The notes under the pieces: generated by a model | Database searches by the model: none | Told to the model about the DNA's origin: nothing | Seen by the model: only the letters and a program-made list of their open reading frames with translations | NCBI GenBank assembly: GCA_945872355.1 | Contig: CAMBZU010000003.1 | Span: forward strand, 1 to 64,000 | Direction: 5' to 3' | Source: Chitinophaga pinensis | GTDB taxonomy: Bacteria; Bacteroidota; Bacteroidia; UBA4408 | Length of the DNA: 64,000 nt | Shown here: positions 10,681 to 20,915 of the stretch, in pieces | Layout of the letters: each line of letters begins with the position of its first letter | How positions within the stretch are numbered: position 1 is the stretch's first letter | Translations under genes and position numbers: made by a program

Positions 10681-10747
10681 CCCTTGCTAGTGGGACACGA
10701 GCAAGGGTGCCATATATACCCTTTGTTGGTCACGCTATAACAAAGGG
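10681..10747. other. Two adjacent intergenic hairpins
   Basis: CCCTTGCT(10681-10688)/AGCAAGGG(10700-10707), then CCCTTTGTT(10719-10727)/AACAAAGGG(10739-10747). Confidence 0.6.
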
Positions 10748-10904
10748 ATCAACATCTAATCTTTACTCATTGCTGATGTTATCACCAACAAATTTATACC
10801 TTTCTAGCCCCCTAATTTAGGTATCCAATTTTATCAAATCTGCTAATCATAACAATAGCTGTTGAATTAATTAAATGGGCTGTATTTCTTTCAATTTTTC
10901 TGAT

Positions 10905-10912
10905 TACTTTTG
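10905..10912 (+). promoter_or_regulatory. Candidate -7 box TACTTTTG upstream of lepA
   Basis: Matches the Bacteroidota TAnnTTTG consensus; ends 8 nt before the lepA ATG at 10920. Confidence 0.4.
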
Positions 10913-10919
10913 CAACCCT

Positions 10920-12707
10920 ATGGAAAATATCAGAAATTTTTGCATTATAGCACACATCGATCATGGCAAAAGCACCTTGGCCGACCGTTTGCTGGAGTAC
11001 ACCAAAACAGTTTCAAAAAGAGATTTACAGGCGCAAGTGCTTGATGATATGGATTTGGAGCGTGAGCGCGGTATAACTATCAAAAGCAAAGCCATTCAGA
11101 TGGATTATGAATTGAATGGACAGAAATATATTTTAAATTTAATTGATACCCCAGGGCATGTCGATTTTTCATATGAAGTTTCGCGATCTATTGCAGCTTG
11201 CGAAGGCGCTTTGTTAATTGTAGATGCTGCCCAAGGAATTCAAGCTCAAACGATATCCAATCTATACTTGGCATTAGAAAATGATTTGACCATTATTCCG
11301 GTGCTCAATAAAATTGATTTGCCCAGTGCTAATCCCGAAGAGGTAAAAGATCAAATTGTAGAATTGCTTGGTTGCGATAGAGACATCATTTTATCTGCCA
11401 GCGGAAAAACAGGCATGGGCGTTTATGATATTTTAGAGGCCATAGTAAACAGGGTTCCAGCACCTAAAGGCAAATTAAATGCACCACTTCAAGCATTAAT
11501 TTTTGATTCTGTTTTCAATTCTTTCAGAGGAATTATTGCTTATTTTAAAGTAATCAATGGAGAAATTAAAAAGGGCGATCGCGTTAAATTTTTTGCTACA
11601 AAAAAGGAGTATAATGCTGAGGAAATTGGTGTTTTAAGACTTAAACAAGAGCCAAGAAGCTCAGTTAAAGTTGGCGATGTTGGTTATATTATTTCGGGAA
11701 TTAAGGAAGCCCGCGAAGTAAAAGTGGGTGATACCATTACCTTGGTAGCCGCGCCATGTGAAGCAGTTATTCAGGGTTTTGAAGATGTAAAGCCTATGGT
11801 TTTTGCTGGCATTTATCCTGTTGATACTGATGATTATCAAGAGTTGCGTTACAGTATGGAAAAATTGCAATTGAATGATGCTTCTCTTACTTGGGAGCCA
11901 GAATCATCTGCAGCGCTTGGCTTTGGTTTTAGATGTGGTTTTTTAGGAATGCTCCACATGGAAATTATTCAAGAGCGTTTAGAGCGTGAGTTCAACATGA
12001 CAGTTATTACTACTGTGCCAAACGTTTCGTATTTTGCGTATACCACAAAAGGAGATAAAATTATTGTAAATAACCCAAGCGATTTACCTGAAGCCAGCAG
12101 AATCGATTATGTTGAAGAGCCTTTTATTAAAGCACAAATAATTACCAAATCAGAATTTACAGGTGGGATCATGAGCCTCTGTATAAATAAAAGAGGGATA
12201 CTTAAAAATCAAGTGTATTTAACACAAGATAGGGTTGAACTTAATTTTGAATTGCCCCTAGGAGAGGTTGTTTTTGATTTTTATGATAAATTGAAAACTA
12301 TATCTAAAGGCTATGCTTCGTTTGATTATTCGCCCTTAGAATACCGCGAGTCGCAGTTAGTTAAATTAGATATTTTATTAAATAGTGAACCTATAGATGC
12401 CTTATCGGCTTTAATCCACAGAGATAATGCCCATGATTTTGGCAAGAAAATTTGCGAAAAACTAAAAGAGCTAATTCCTCGTCAACAATTTGAAATACCA
12501 ATACAAGCAGCTATTGGGGCTAAAATTGTGGCCCGAGAAACCATTCGTGCCCTAAGAAAAGATGTAACAGCAAAGTGTTACGGAGGTGATATTTCTCGTA
12601 AACGTAAATTATTAGAAAAGCAGAAAGAAGGTAAGAAAAGAATGCGCCAAGTAGGTAGTGTAGAAATTCCGCAACAGGCTTTTATGGCTGTGCTTAAGTT
12701 GGATTAA
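10920..12707 (+). CDS. lepA: Elongation factor 4
   Basis: [61 protein letters not shown]...; C-term [23 protein letters not shown]. Confidence 0.97.
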   Translation: MENIRNFCIIAHIDHGKSTLADRLLEYTKTVSKRDLQAQVLDDMDLERERGITIKSKAIQMDYELNGQKYILNLIDTPGHVDFSYEVSRSIAACEGALLIVDAAQGIQAQTISNLYLALENDLTIIPVLNKIDLPSANPEEVKDQIVELLGCDRDIILSASGKTGMGVYDILEAIVNRVPAPKGKLNAPLQALIFDSVFNSFRGIIAYFKVINGEIKKGDRVKFFATKKEYNAEEIGVLRLKQEPRSSVKVGDVGYIISGIKEAREVKVGDTITLVAAPCEAVIQGFEDVKPMVFAGIYPVDTDDYQELRYSMEKLQLNDASLTWEPESSAALGFGFRCGFLGMLHMEIIQERLEREFNMTVITTVPNVSYFAYTTKGDKIIVNNPSDLPEASRIDYVEEPFIKAQIITKSEFTGGIMSLCINKRGILKNQVYLTQDRVELNFELPLGEVVFDFYDKLKTISKGYASFDYSPLEYRESQLVKLDILLNSEPIDALSALIHRDNAHDFGKKICEKLKELIPRQQFEIPIQAAIGAKIVARETIRALRKDVTAKCYGGDISRKRKLLEKQKEGKKRMRQVGSVEIPQQAFMAVLKLD

Positions 12708-14008
12708 GAAAAGAGCGCTAATAGTTGCTCCATTTTCATCCCTCTTGAACCTTTAATGAGGATATGACTATTGCTGATGGCATTTTCTTTCAGATAAGAT
12801 AAGCAATCAGCAACTTGTATAAAGCTTTTGCTCTTAACTGTTTGTACAAATGCACTAAATTTAGGACCAACAAAAATACATTCCTGATAATTTCCTTTTA
12901 GGGCTTCTTTAACAATGGCTTCATGCTCTTGAGCACTGCTATCGCCTAATTCAAACATATCACCCAAAATTACCATCTTGTTTTGTGCCTGCATTTTTGA
13001 AAAATTATCCAAGGCTGCTTTCATGCTGCTTGGATTGGCATTGTATGCATCTAAAATAATAGTATTGCTGCCTTTTTTAATGATTTGCGAACGACTATTG
13101 TCTGGTGCATAACCCGCAATAGCTTCTGCAATAAGCGCATCATCAACATGCAAGTATTTGGCTACACAGATAGCTCCTAAAATATTTTCGGCATTGTATA
13201 GGCCAATTAAGTTAGAGTCTACCTTTGTTTTTGCACTATTTTGATAGGTGTAATTTAAACTCAAAAAAGGTTCATCATGAATAATTTGTCCTTGACAGTC
13301 TGCGTTTGCTTTAAATCCATATGTAAGCGTTTTTGTGTGCTTGGCCTTTTCTTGAAGTATTTCATTATCGGCGTTAAACACAATTAAACCTTCATGCGCT
13401 TGTAAAAATTGATACAGTTCAGTTTTTCCTTTAATGACACCTTCAATGCCCCCAAATCCTTCTAAATGGGCTTTTCCAATATTTGTAATAAGGCCTATTG
13501 TTGGCTCAGCAATACCACTCAACAATTCAATTTCTCCTTGATGATTAGCACCCATTTCAATTATAGCGACTTCATGTGTGCTATTTAATCTGAGCAAAGT
13601 TAAGGGTACACCAATATGATTATTTAAGTTGCCAATGGTAGCAAGCGTTTGATATTTTTTTGAAAGCACCACATTAAACAATTCTTTGGTGGTTGTTTTT
13701 CCATTAGAGCCTGTAATGGCAATCACTGGTATATCGAATTGTTTTCTGTGATAATTAGCTAAATTCTGCAGTGCCACTAATGTATCATTTACATAAAATA
13801 TGTTTGTGTTATTAGCAAAATTGGCATCACTGCTTATGGCATATTTAGCGCCAGCTTGAATAGCTTGCTCAACAAAAAGATTGCCATCAAAATTTTCGCC
13901 TTTTAATGCAATAAATAAACTCTGTGCATCTATTTTACGTGTATCTGTGCATATTCCGCTAGTCTGTAAAAAATAGTCATGCAGTGCTTCAATTTCTAGT
14001 TCTTGCAT
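12704..14008 (-). CDS. murF: UDP-N-acetylmuramoyl-tripeptide--D-alanyl-D-alanine ligase
   Basis: [75 protein letters not shown]. Confidence 0.94.
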   Translation of the reverse strand: MQELEIEALHDYFLQTSGICTDTRKIDAQSLFIALKGENFDGNLFVEQAIQAGAKYAISSDANFANNTNIFYVNDTLVALQNLANYHRKQFDIPVIAITGSNGKTTTKELFNVVLSKKYQTLATIGNLNNHIGVPLTLLRLNSTHEVAIIEMGANHQGEIELLSGIAEPTIGLITNIGKAHLEGFGGIEGVIKGKTELYQFLQAHEGLIVFNADNEILQEKAKHTKTLTYGFKANADCQGQIIHDEPFLSLNYTYQNSAKTKVDSNLIGLYNAENILGAICVAKYLHVDDALIAEAIAGYAPDNSRSQIIKKGSNTIILDAYNANPSSMKAALDNFSKMQAQNKMVILGDMFELGDSSAQEHEAIVKEALKGNYQECIFVGPKFSAFVQTVKSKSFIQVADCLSYLKENAISNSHILIKGSRGMKMEQLLALFS

Positions 14009-14038
14009 TATTTGGTTGTATTTAAAATACAATGATAT

Positions 14039-14075
14039 AAAAAAACCTGCATCATTGCTGATGCAGGTTTTTTTA
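14039..14075. terminator. Bidirectional Rho-independent terminator
   Basis: AAAAACCTGCATCA-TTGC-TGATGCAGGTTTTTTT. Confidence 0.85.
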
Positions 14076-14092
14076 TTTAAAAATATAAATTA

Positions 14093-15682
14093 TTATTCGC
14101 TAGTATTAAAGCCAACCGGACTTCCCACACGTGTCATTGCACAACGGAAACCCAACCAAGATGTTGATTGTCTTTCATCCAAGAATCTTCTTGTGCCTGG
14201 ATTCATCCAATACGCTCTATCGTGCCAGTTACCACCTTTAAATACATGGGCTTTATCATTAATCATTGAAGTAATGTCTGGTCCCGCTTCAACTATTTTC
14301 TTGTTGAAATACATACCATTACTTTCAGCAGCTGCAGTTTCTCCTTCAGCAGGTGCAGCAGTTTCTCCGCCTTCACCACCTTCACCACCTTCTGCAGCAG
14401 CGGCAGTAGCAAGTAAATTTTTCCAGTTTTCTTCATCAACTTGAGAAGAGAAATCACCATCCAAGAAATTAATATTATCTGAACGTTTGTAGTTTCTTCT
14501 TTCAGCCAAATTATCTTTTACATTGTCAACGTTTCTATAAATAATATGTCCTAAACTATCTTTATCAGCAACTGCTCCTTCTTCATTTAGTTTTTTAGTT
14601 TGGAAAATATTCCCTCTATATGCTCTGAAGTCTGATTTGTCGTCATGACTTACAGCACGATATACATCCATTACCCACTCACTCACATTACCTGCCATGT
14701 TGTATAATCCATAATCGTTTGGCCAGTATGATAGCACAGGAGATGTAATATCTGCATTGTCATTCAAGTTGCCAGCAGTACCCATGTTATCACCTCTACC
14801 TCTTTTAAAGTTAGCCATCATTTTACCTATATCTCTTTCCGAATCATTTCTCACATAGTGACCATTCCATGGATATAGTTTACGTTTAACTACGTCTTCT
14901 TCTGTGGTATTTCCTATTAATGAGTAAGCTGCAAATTCCCACTCAGCTTCTGTTGGAAGTCTATATCGTGGCAATAAAATACCATCTTCCATTCTTACCT
15001 TTCTTTCACCACTGCCTTTACTATTTAAGTCTTCTTTGTTTTTCTTTACTGTACCTTCATATTGGCCAACTAGATATGCATCTGTATTAAAATTATTTTC
15101 ATTCACCCAATTATTCGGATCAAATTCTAAAACACCTTCTCTAATAAGAATGAACTCATTTACACGGTCGGTTCTCCATGCACAAAAGTCAGTTGCCTGA
15201 AGCCAATTTACACCTACCACAGGATATTCATGATAAGCTGGGTGACGCAAATAATATTCTACATATGGCTCATTAAAAGCTAAACGGTCGCGCCAAACTA
15301 ATGTATCTGGCAATGCTTTTTTCAGTACCTCAGTGTAATCTGTGCCATAAACATTTCTTGTCCAAAATAAATATTCTAACCAATCAATGTTTCTAACTTC
15401 TGTTTCGTCCATGTAAAATGATGAAACAGTGACCCTTCTGGGTTGATTGTTCCAATCATACATCACATCTTGTTCAATGCGTCCCATAGAAAATGTACCG
15501 CCTTCAATGAGTACTAAACCTGGACCAGTTTCTTGTTCCTGATAAACTACTTTTTCAAATCCTCCGTTATCGGGATTGTTATATTCCCAACCTGTTGAGT
15601 TAGAAGTAGGCTGGGTACAAGAGGCTGCTAAAAGCATACTACCTGCAGAAACAGCTAATATTAATTTCTTACTTTTTTTCAT
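14093..15682 (-). CDS. gldJ: Gliding motility/T9SS lipoprotein GldJ (SUMF1/FGE-sulfatase-like domain)
   Basis: Lipobox LLAASC; GPGLVLIEGGTFSMGRIEQDVMYDWNNQPRRVTVSSFYMDETEVRN...YGLYNMAGNVSEWVMDVYR...WLGFRCAMTRVG. Confidence 0.88.
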   Translation of the reverse strand: MKKSKKLILAVSAGSMLLAASCTQPTSNSTGWEYNNPDNGGFEKVVYQEQETGPGLVLIEGGTFSMGRIEQDVMYDWNNQPRRVTVSSFYMDETEVRNIDWLEYLFWTRNVYGTDYTEVLKKALPDTLVWRDRLAFNEPYVEYYLRHPAYHEYPVVGVNWLQATDFCAWRTDRVNEFILIREGVLEFDPNNWVNENNFNTDAYLVGQYEGTVKKNKEDLNSKGSGERKVRMEDGILLPRYRLPTEAEWEFAAYSLIGNTTEEDVVKRKLYPWNGHYVRNDSERDIGKMMANFKRGRGDNMGTAGNLNDNADITSPVLSYWPNDYGLYNMAGNVSEWVMDVYRAVSHDDKSDFRAYRGNIFQTKKLNEEGAVADKDSLGHIIYRNVDNVKDNLAERRNYKRSDNINFLDGDFSSQVDEENWKNLLATAAAAEGGEGGEGGETAAPAEGETAAAESNGMYFNKKIVEAGPDITSMINDKAHVFKGGNWHDRAYWMNPGTRRFLDERQSTSWLGFRCAMTRVGSPVGFNTSE

Positions 15683-15726
15683 TGTATGAGTGAATGGTGA
15701 GCGTAAATTAATTTCCATCAAAATAG

Positions 15727-16692
15727 TTAGAATGTTGGACAATTTATTGTATTAAATTTCTTTCTTTTAACCTTACATTTAAAGGTAAAAATCATTGATA
15801 ATTCATGTGATCCCGCAGATGCGTTACTTAATTTAGATACAGTAACATCATAAGTGTAACCAATCTTAAATTTTTCCATTTTAAAACCAATTAAAGCAAT
15901 AATTGCGTCTTGATTTCTATACCATAATCCACCAACTAATGGCCCCTTAGATACGTACAAACCTAAATTAAGTTGCTGGAAATTGGCTTGTTGTTGGTAA
16001 ATGATGTTTGGTGATATGGTCCAATCGTTAAATTGACTAAGTGGAATAACAGCTCCAGCATGGGCAGTTATTTTTCTAGGTAATCTACTTTTTGCAGCGT
16101 TAGTAAATCCTTCATATGGTTGTGTTAAATGGTGAACTGCAACACCACCAAAAAATTTATCGCTAAAAGCTAAAGCACCTGCAGAAAAATCAGCAACGCC
16201 TCTACTGCTTAAAATAGGCGTTTCTGCAGTTTTCCATATAAAACCGTTCCTGTCACTTATTTGATCTCCAAAAGTTAAACTATTCCAATCTACTTTCTTT
16301 TGATAATAAGCTGCTTGAAGGCCAACTCGAATACTAAAAAATCTATTTACGGGCAATTGGTAAGAATAAATCCCACTGGCTCCAGTTGTTGTTAGCGCTC
16401 CTGATCCTGCACGGTCATTCATTACTAAAACACCTAAACCACCATTCATATTATCAACATGTTGGTCGTAAGATGCACTGTAGGTAACAAAATTACCTGG
16501 AATCCCTGGCCATTGATTTCTATAGTTCATTACCACACGAGGGCAACGAGCTGTGCCCGCAAAAGCAGGATTTAAGTATAACGGATTTGCGTAAAACTGG
16601 CTAAATTGCGGGTCTTGAGCCATAACATCAGACGATAGAATGACGCATGTTAAGCTAGTAAACAACAATTTAAACAACAAAGTTTTGTTCAT
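15727..16692 (-). CDS. PorP/SprF family type IX secretion system membrane protein
   Basis: QDPQFSQFYANPLYLNPAFAGTARCPRVVMNYRNQWPGIPGNFVTYSASYDQHVDNMNGGLGVLV. Confidence 0.92.
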   Translation of the reverse strand: MNKTLLFKLLFTSLTCVILSSDVMAQDPQFSQFYANPLYLNPAFAGTARCPRVVMNYRNQWPGIPGNFVTYSASYDQHVDNMNGGLGVLVMNDRAGSGALTTTGASGIYSYQLPVNRFFSIRVGLQAAYYQKKVDWNSLTFGDQISDRNGFIWKTAETPILSSRGVADFSAGALAFSDKFFGGVAVHHLTQPYEGFTNAAKSRLPRKITAHAGAVIPLSQFNDWTISPNIIYQQQANFQQLNLGLYVSKGPLVGGLWYRNQDAIIALIGFKMEKFKIGYTYDVTVSKLSNASAGSHELSMIFTFKCKVKRKKFNTINCPTF

Positions 16693-16891
16693 TGATAAAT
16701 GATTAAAGCTACAATTATACATAATTTTTGAATGTAAAGTTACAATTGACTTGATTTTTTTTAGTTCTGAATGCATTTTAACAAATTTCTTTACAGTTAT
16801 TTCGACAATAATTTTCTTTTATTTTCGTTTTTTCGTCAATTATTTCCAACATTTGCTCTGCAGTGAGCGTTATATTACAAATAAATAGCAT

Positions 16892-19800
16892 ATGTATTTC
16901 AACAAAAGAATTTTTCGATTCGTTTTTCTCTTAGTTACGTTAATCGTATTTAAAACGTTTGCGCAATCCAAAAAAGAAAGTGTTGGAACCAATGATAATA
17001 AGCTTAACAATGGTACAACATCAAGTAATGTTAAGAAATTTGCACAAGCAAACAAAATATTTTGGACAGAGCCAAGGTCTATTAATGAAGAAGGAACAGT
17101 TGTTAGTTTTTTGAATTTTGAAGGAGCTATTCTTTCTGTTCCAAATGCACTTCCTTATTTTTCGGGCAGGGCTAAAGCACCTTCAGGATATAAAAATGGT
17201 AAAGTAAGTTTAACTAATTTAGTTTTTGAAGAGCTAAATGCAACTGAAGAAATAATTGCAGCCAAATACGACAAGTTGCCAAGTTTAATTGTTGTAAAAA
17301 CTGAACAAGTATTTCAAAAAAAAATGCCTTCGCTTATTTATGATTTTATACCACTTCGAAAAAACGATGCCACAGGCAAAATTGAAAAATTAGTAGCATT
17401 TGATATTATAGTTAGCCCAATTGAAGCTTTAAAGTCTTCAAGTCGCGCTCATACCTATGCTTCAGAGTCTGTTTTAAAAACAGGCACATGGTTTAAAGTT
17501 GGAGTAACAAAGGATGGTATTTACAAGTTAGATTTTAATTATTTTAAAAATTTAGGTGCAAAGCCCAACGAAATAGACCCTAGAAATATTAAAATATATG
17601 GCACTGGAGGGCAACAATTACCTTTTTTAAATAGTGTTTCACGTTTTGATGATCTTACAGAATGTGCAATTTATTATGAAGGTGAGACTGATGGGACGTT
17701 TGATGATGGAGACTTTGCACTGTTTTATGGGAAAGCGCCTCAGCGTTGGTCAAGCGATACTAGTTGTTTGGGCATGACTCATAAATTAAACGACTATACC
17801 GATACAAGTTATTACTTTATCAATATAGATGGGAATTTAGGAAAACGGATTAATCAGCAAGCATCATTAACACAAAATGCAACAGTAACAGTAACTTCAT
17901 TTGATGACTTTGCTTTTTATGAGAACGAAGCGGTAAATGTTGTAAAAAGCGGAAGACAGTGGTTTGGAGAAAGCTTTGATGTTGTAACAACCTATAATTT
18001 CCCCTTTAATTTTCCCAATATTGATTTTTCGGCTCCTGCCTATATAAAAGCTCAAGTAGCAGCAAGATCAAACCCCGCCTCAACTTTTAACGTAAAATGT
18101 GGGTCATTGAACATGGTAATAAACCCTGCTCCAATTGCATTGCAGCCGTATTACGCTGACCCAGTTTCCATCGCCAGTGGTTGCGAACAGTTTTTGCCTA
18201 GCTCATCTCAATTTAATGTCGAAATTAGATTTACTAAATCACCCTCATTTAATAGCGGATATGGTTTATTAGATTATCTTGAAATAAGATTGCGCAGACA
18301 ACTAAAAATGGCTGGCAATGAGGTTGCATTTAGAGATTTTAACTCCTCAGGTATTGGACAAGTAGCAGATTTTAATATTGCAGATGCATCTACAAATACA
18401 ATACTTTGGGATATTTCAGATTTTCAAAATATAAAGCAAGTACAGGGTGTATTAAACGGCAATCTTTTTACTTACAGAGCGAATGCCGATACTGTTCATG
18501 AATATATTGCATTTAACTCAGGAAGTAATGCTATAAAAGAACCATTTAATTTTGGAATAGTTGAAAATCAAAATTTACATGGCTTGGGCTTTTATGATAT
18601 GATAATTGTTTCACACCCTTTATTTTTAGATCAGTCGCAGCGTCTTGCCGATTTGCATTTTGCAACGGATGGTTTAAAGTCATTAGTGGTAACACCACAA
18701 AAAATATACAACGAATTTTCTGGCGGAAACCAAGATGTTACAGCGATTAAACAGTTTGCTAAAATGTTTTATGATAGGGCTGTTACAGCGCAGGAATTAC
18801 CAAAGTATTTATTGTTAATGGGAGATGCTTCCTACAAAAATAGAGGTAGAAGCACAGTTGGAAATACAAACTTTGTGGGGTGCTTCGAATCTGCAAATGG
18901 CATTTCATATACTAATTCTTATGTTACCGATGATTATTTTGGATTGCTTGATGAAACCGAAGGAGAAGGGTTAACCGAACAAATGGATATTGCCGTTGGA
19001 AGAATTCCTGTTAAAACAAAGGATGAGGCAAAAGCAGTAGTAGATAAAATATACACATACATGGAACCTCAATCGATTGAAGTTGCAAATCCTTCCTTTT
19101 GTGGCACGGCTGGATCATTTTCAAGCGGCGATTGGCGAAATGTGATTTGTTTTGTTGCCGATGATGAAGATAATAACTTGCACTTTTTGCAATCGGAACG
19201 TTTAGCGGTTTATGTCGATACTACTTATCATGACTATAATATCGACAAAATTTATAATGATGCTTTTAAACAACAATCTGCAGCTGGCGGCGCAAGGTAT
19301 CCTGATGTTAATATTGCAATTAATCAAAGAGTTGATAGAGGTGCTTTAATTTTGAATTATACAGGACATGGCGGTGAAACAGGCTGGGCTCAAGAAAGAA
19401 TTTTAGAAGTAAAAGATATTGAATCTTGGAACAATGCCAATAGACTGCCGCTTTTTGTGACTGCTACCTGTGAGTTTAGTAGATTCGATGATCCCGGGAG
19501 AACCTCAGCGGGGGAGGAGGTAATTCTTAGGCCGAATGGTGGTGGTATTGGTTTGTTAACTACCACACGCTTGGCTTATGCTAATTTTAATGAAACATTA
19601 AATAGAAATTTTTATCAAAGTGTTTTTGTGCGGGATAGTATTACTCAATTGTTTCCTAGAGTTGGCGATGTTTGTACCACAACAAAAAATAAAACAGCTG
19701 CAGTTAGCTCTGGTACGAGTAATCATAGAAATTTTTCACTTTTATGTGACCCTGCTATTAGGCTAAATTTTCCTGATTATAAAGTGTATACACAATCAAT

Positions 19801-20860
19801 AAATAACCAACCAGTAGCTTTTGTTGGCGATACTTTAAAAGCACTTACCAGAATTACTGTTGCTGGCTATGTGGCAAATTTAGCTGGCGTAAAATTATCC
19901 AATTACAACGGAATAATATTTCCTACAGTTTACGATAAAGAAACCAAATTAAAAACGCTTGCCAATGATCCGCAATATTCTGCTGCTGCAAATTTTAAGA
20001 TGAGAAAAAGTATTATTTACAGAGGAAAAGCAAGTGTTGTAAACGGGGAATTTACATTTACATTTATTGTTCCCAAGGATATTGATTATTCGTTTGGCGC
20101 AGGTAGGATAAGTTATTATGCAGCAAATGGAACAAATGACGCCAATGGTTATAATGAAAGTTTTATTGTAGGAGGCACTAACCCTAATGCACCTGCTGAT
20201 GCAGATGGACCTAAAATTGATTTATTTATGAACGATAATAAATTTGTTTCAGGGAGTATCACAAATGAAAGCCCTGATTTATTGGGCGTGCTGTTTGATG
20301 ATAATGGTATTAATACTGTAGGAAATGGAATAGGTCATGATTTGGTTGCAGTTTTAGATGAAAATACAGAAAAGTCAATCATCTTGAATAATTTTTACCA
20401 AGCTGATCTTAATTCCTTTCAAAGTGGCACTGTTCGTTATCCTTTCACCAAACTTAGCGAAGGTAGGCATACACTCACTTTGAGAGCATGGGATGTTTAT
20501 AATAATTCTAATACTGCAAATACTGATTTTGTGGTTTCTTCATCTTCAACTTTAGCGCTACAACATGTTTTAAATTACCCTAATCCATTTACCACCTATA
20601 CCAAATTTATGTTTGAGCACAATAAACCTTGCGAAACATTGGATGTTAGTATACAGGTTTTCACAGTTTCTGGCAGATTGGTTAAAACATTAGAAACTTT
20701 AGTTAAGTGTGAAGGCTTTAGATCTGAACAAATTAACTGGGATGGATTAGATGATTTTGGAGATAGAATTGGACGCGGAGTATATGTATACAGATTAAAA
20801 GTAACAGCACCTGATGGCACTTGGGCTGATAAATATGAAAAATTAGTTGTTTTAAAATAA
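16892..20860 (+). CDS. porU: Type IX secretion system sortase PorU (C25 gingipain-like)
   Basis: TGTWFKVGVTKDGIYKLDFNYFKNLG...LLMGDASYKN...ILNYTGHGGETGWAQERILEVKDIESWNNANRLPLFVTATCEFSRFDDP...LGVYVYRLKV-like C-terminus. Confidence 0.93.
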   Translation: MYFNKRIFRFVFLLVTLIVFKTFAQSKKESVGTNDNKLNNGTTSSNVKKFAQANKIFWTEPRSINEEGTVVSFLNFEGAILSVPNALPYFSGRAKAPSGYKNGKVSLTNLVFEELNATEEIIAAKYDKLPSLIVVKTEQVFQKKMPSLIYDFIPLRKNDATGKIEKLVAFDIIVSPIEALKSSSRAHTYASESVLKTGTWFKVGVTKDGIYKLDFNYFKNLGAKPNEIDPRNIKIYGTGGQQLPFLNSVSRFDDLTECAIYYEGETDGTFDDGDFALFYGKAPQRWSSDTSCLGMTHKLNDYTDTSYYFINIDGNLGKRINQQASLTQNATVTVTSFDDFAFYENEAVNVVKSGRQWFGESFDVVTTYNFPFNFPNIDFSAPAYIKAQVAARSNPASTFNVKCGSLNMVINPAPIALQPYYADPVSIASGCEQFLPSSSQFNVEIRFTKSPSFNSGYGLLDYLEIRLRRQLKMAGNEVAFRDFNSSGIGQVADFNIADASTNTILWDISDFQNIKQVQGVLNGNLFTYRANADTVHEYIAFNSGSNAIKEPFNFGIVENQNLHGLGFYDMIIVSHPLFLDQSQRLADLHFATDGLKSLVVTPQKIYNEFSGGNQDVTAIKQFAKMFYDRAVTAQELPKYLLLMGDASYKNRGRSTVGNTNFVGCFESANGISYTNSYVTDDYFGLLDETEGEGLTEQMDIAVGRIPVKTKDEAKAVVDKIYTYMEPQSIEVANPSFCGTAGSFSSGDWRNVICFVADDEDNNLHFLQSERLAVYVDTTYHDYNIDKIYNDAFKQQSAAGGARYPDVNIAINQRVDRGALILNYTGHGGETGWAQERILEVKDIESWNNANRLPLFVTATCEFSRFDDPGRTSAGEEVILRPNGGGIGLLTTTRLAYANFNETLNRNFYQSVFVRDSITQLFPRVGDVCTTTKNKTAAVSSGTSNHRNFSLLCDPAIRLNFPDYKVYTQSINNQPVAFVGDTLKALTRITVAGYVANLAGVKLSNYNGIIFPTVYDKETKLKTLANDPQYSAAANFKMRKSIIYRGKASVVNGEFTFTFIVPKDIDYSFGAGRISYYAANGTNDANGYNESFIVGGTNPNAPADADGPKIDLFMNDNKFVSGSITNESPDLLGVLFDDNGINTVGNGIGHDLVAVLDENTEKSIILNNFYQADLNSFQSGTVRYPFTKLSEGRHTLTLRAWDVYNNSNTANTDFVVSSSSTLALQHVLNYPNPFTTYTKFMFEHNKPCETLDVSIQVFTVSGRLVKTLETLVKCEGFRSEQINWDGLDDFGDRIGRGVYVYRLKVTAPDGTWADKYEKLVVLK

Positions 20861-20915
20861 GAATAAGTTTTATATTGTTTAATTTATAAATTTGCAGTCC
20901 TTTAAAGAAAATTTA

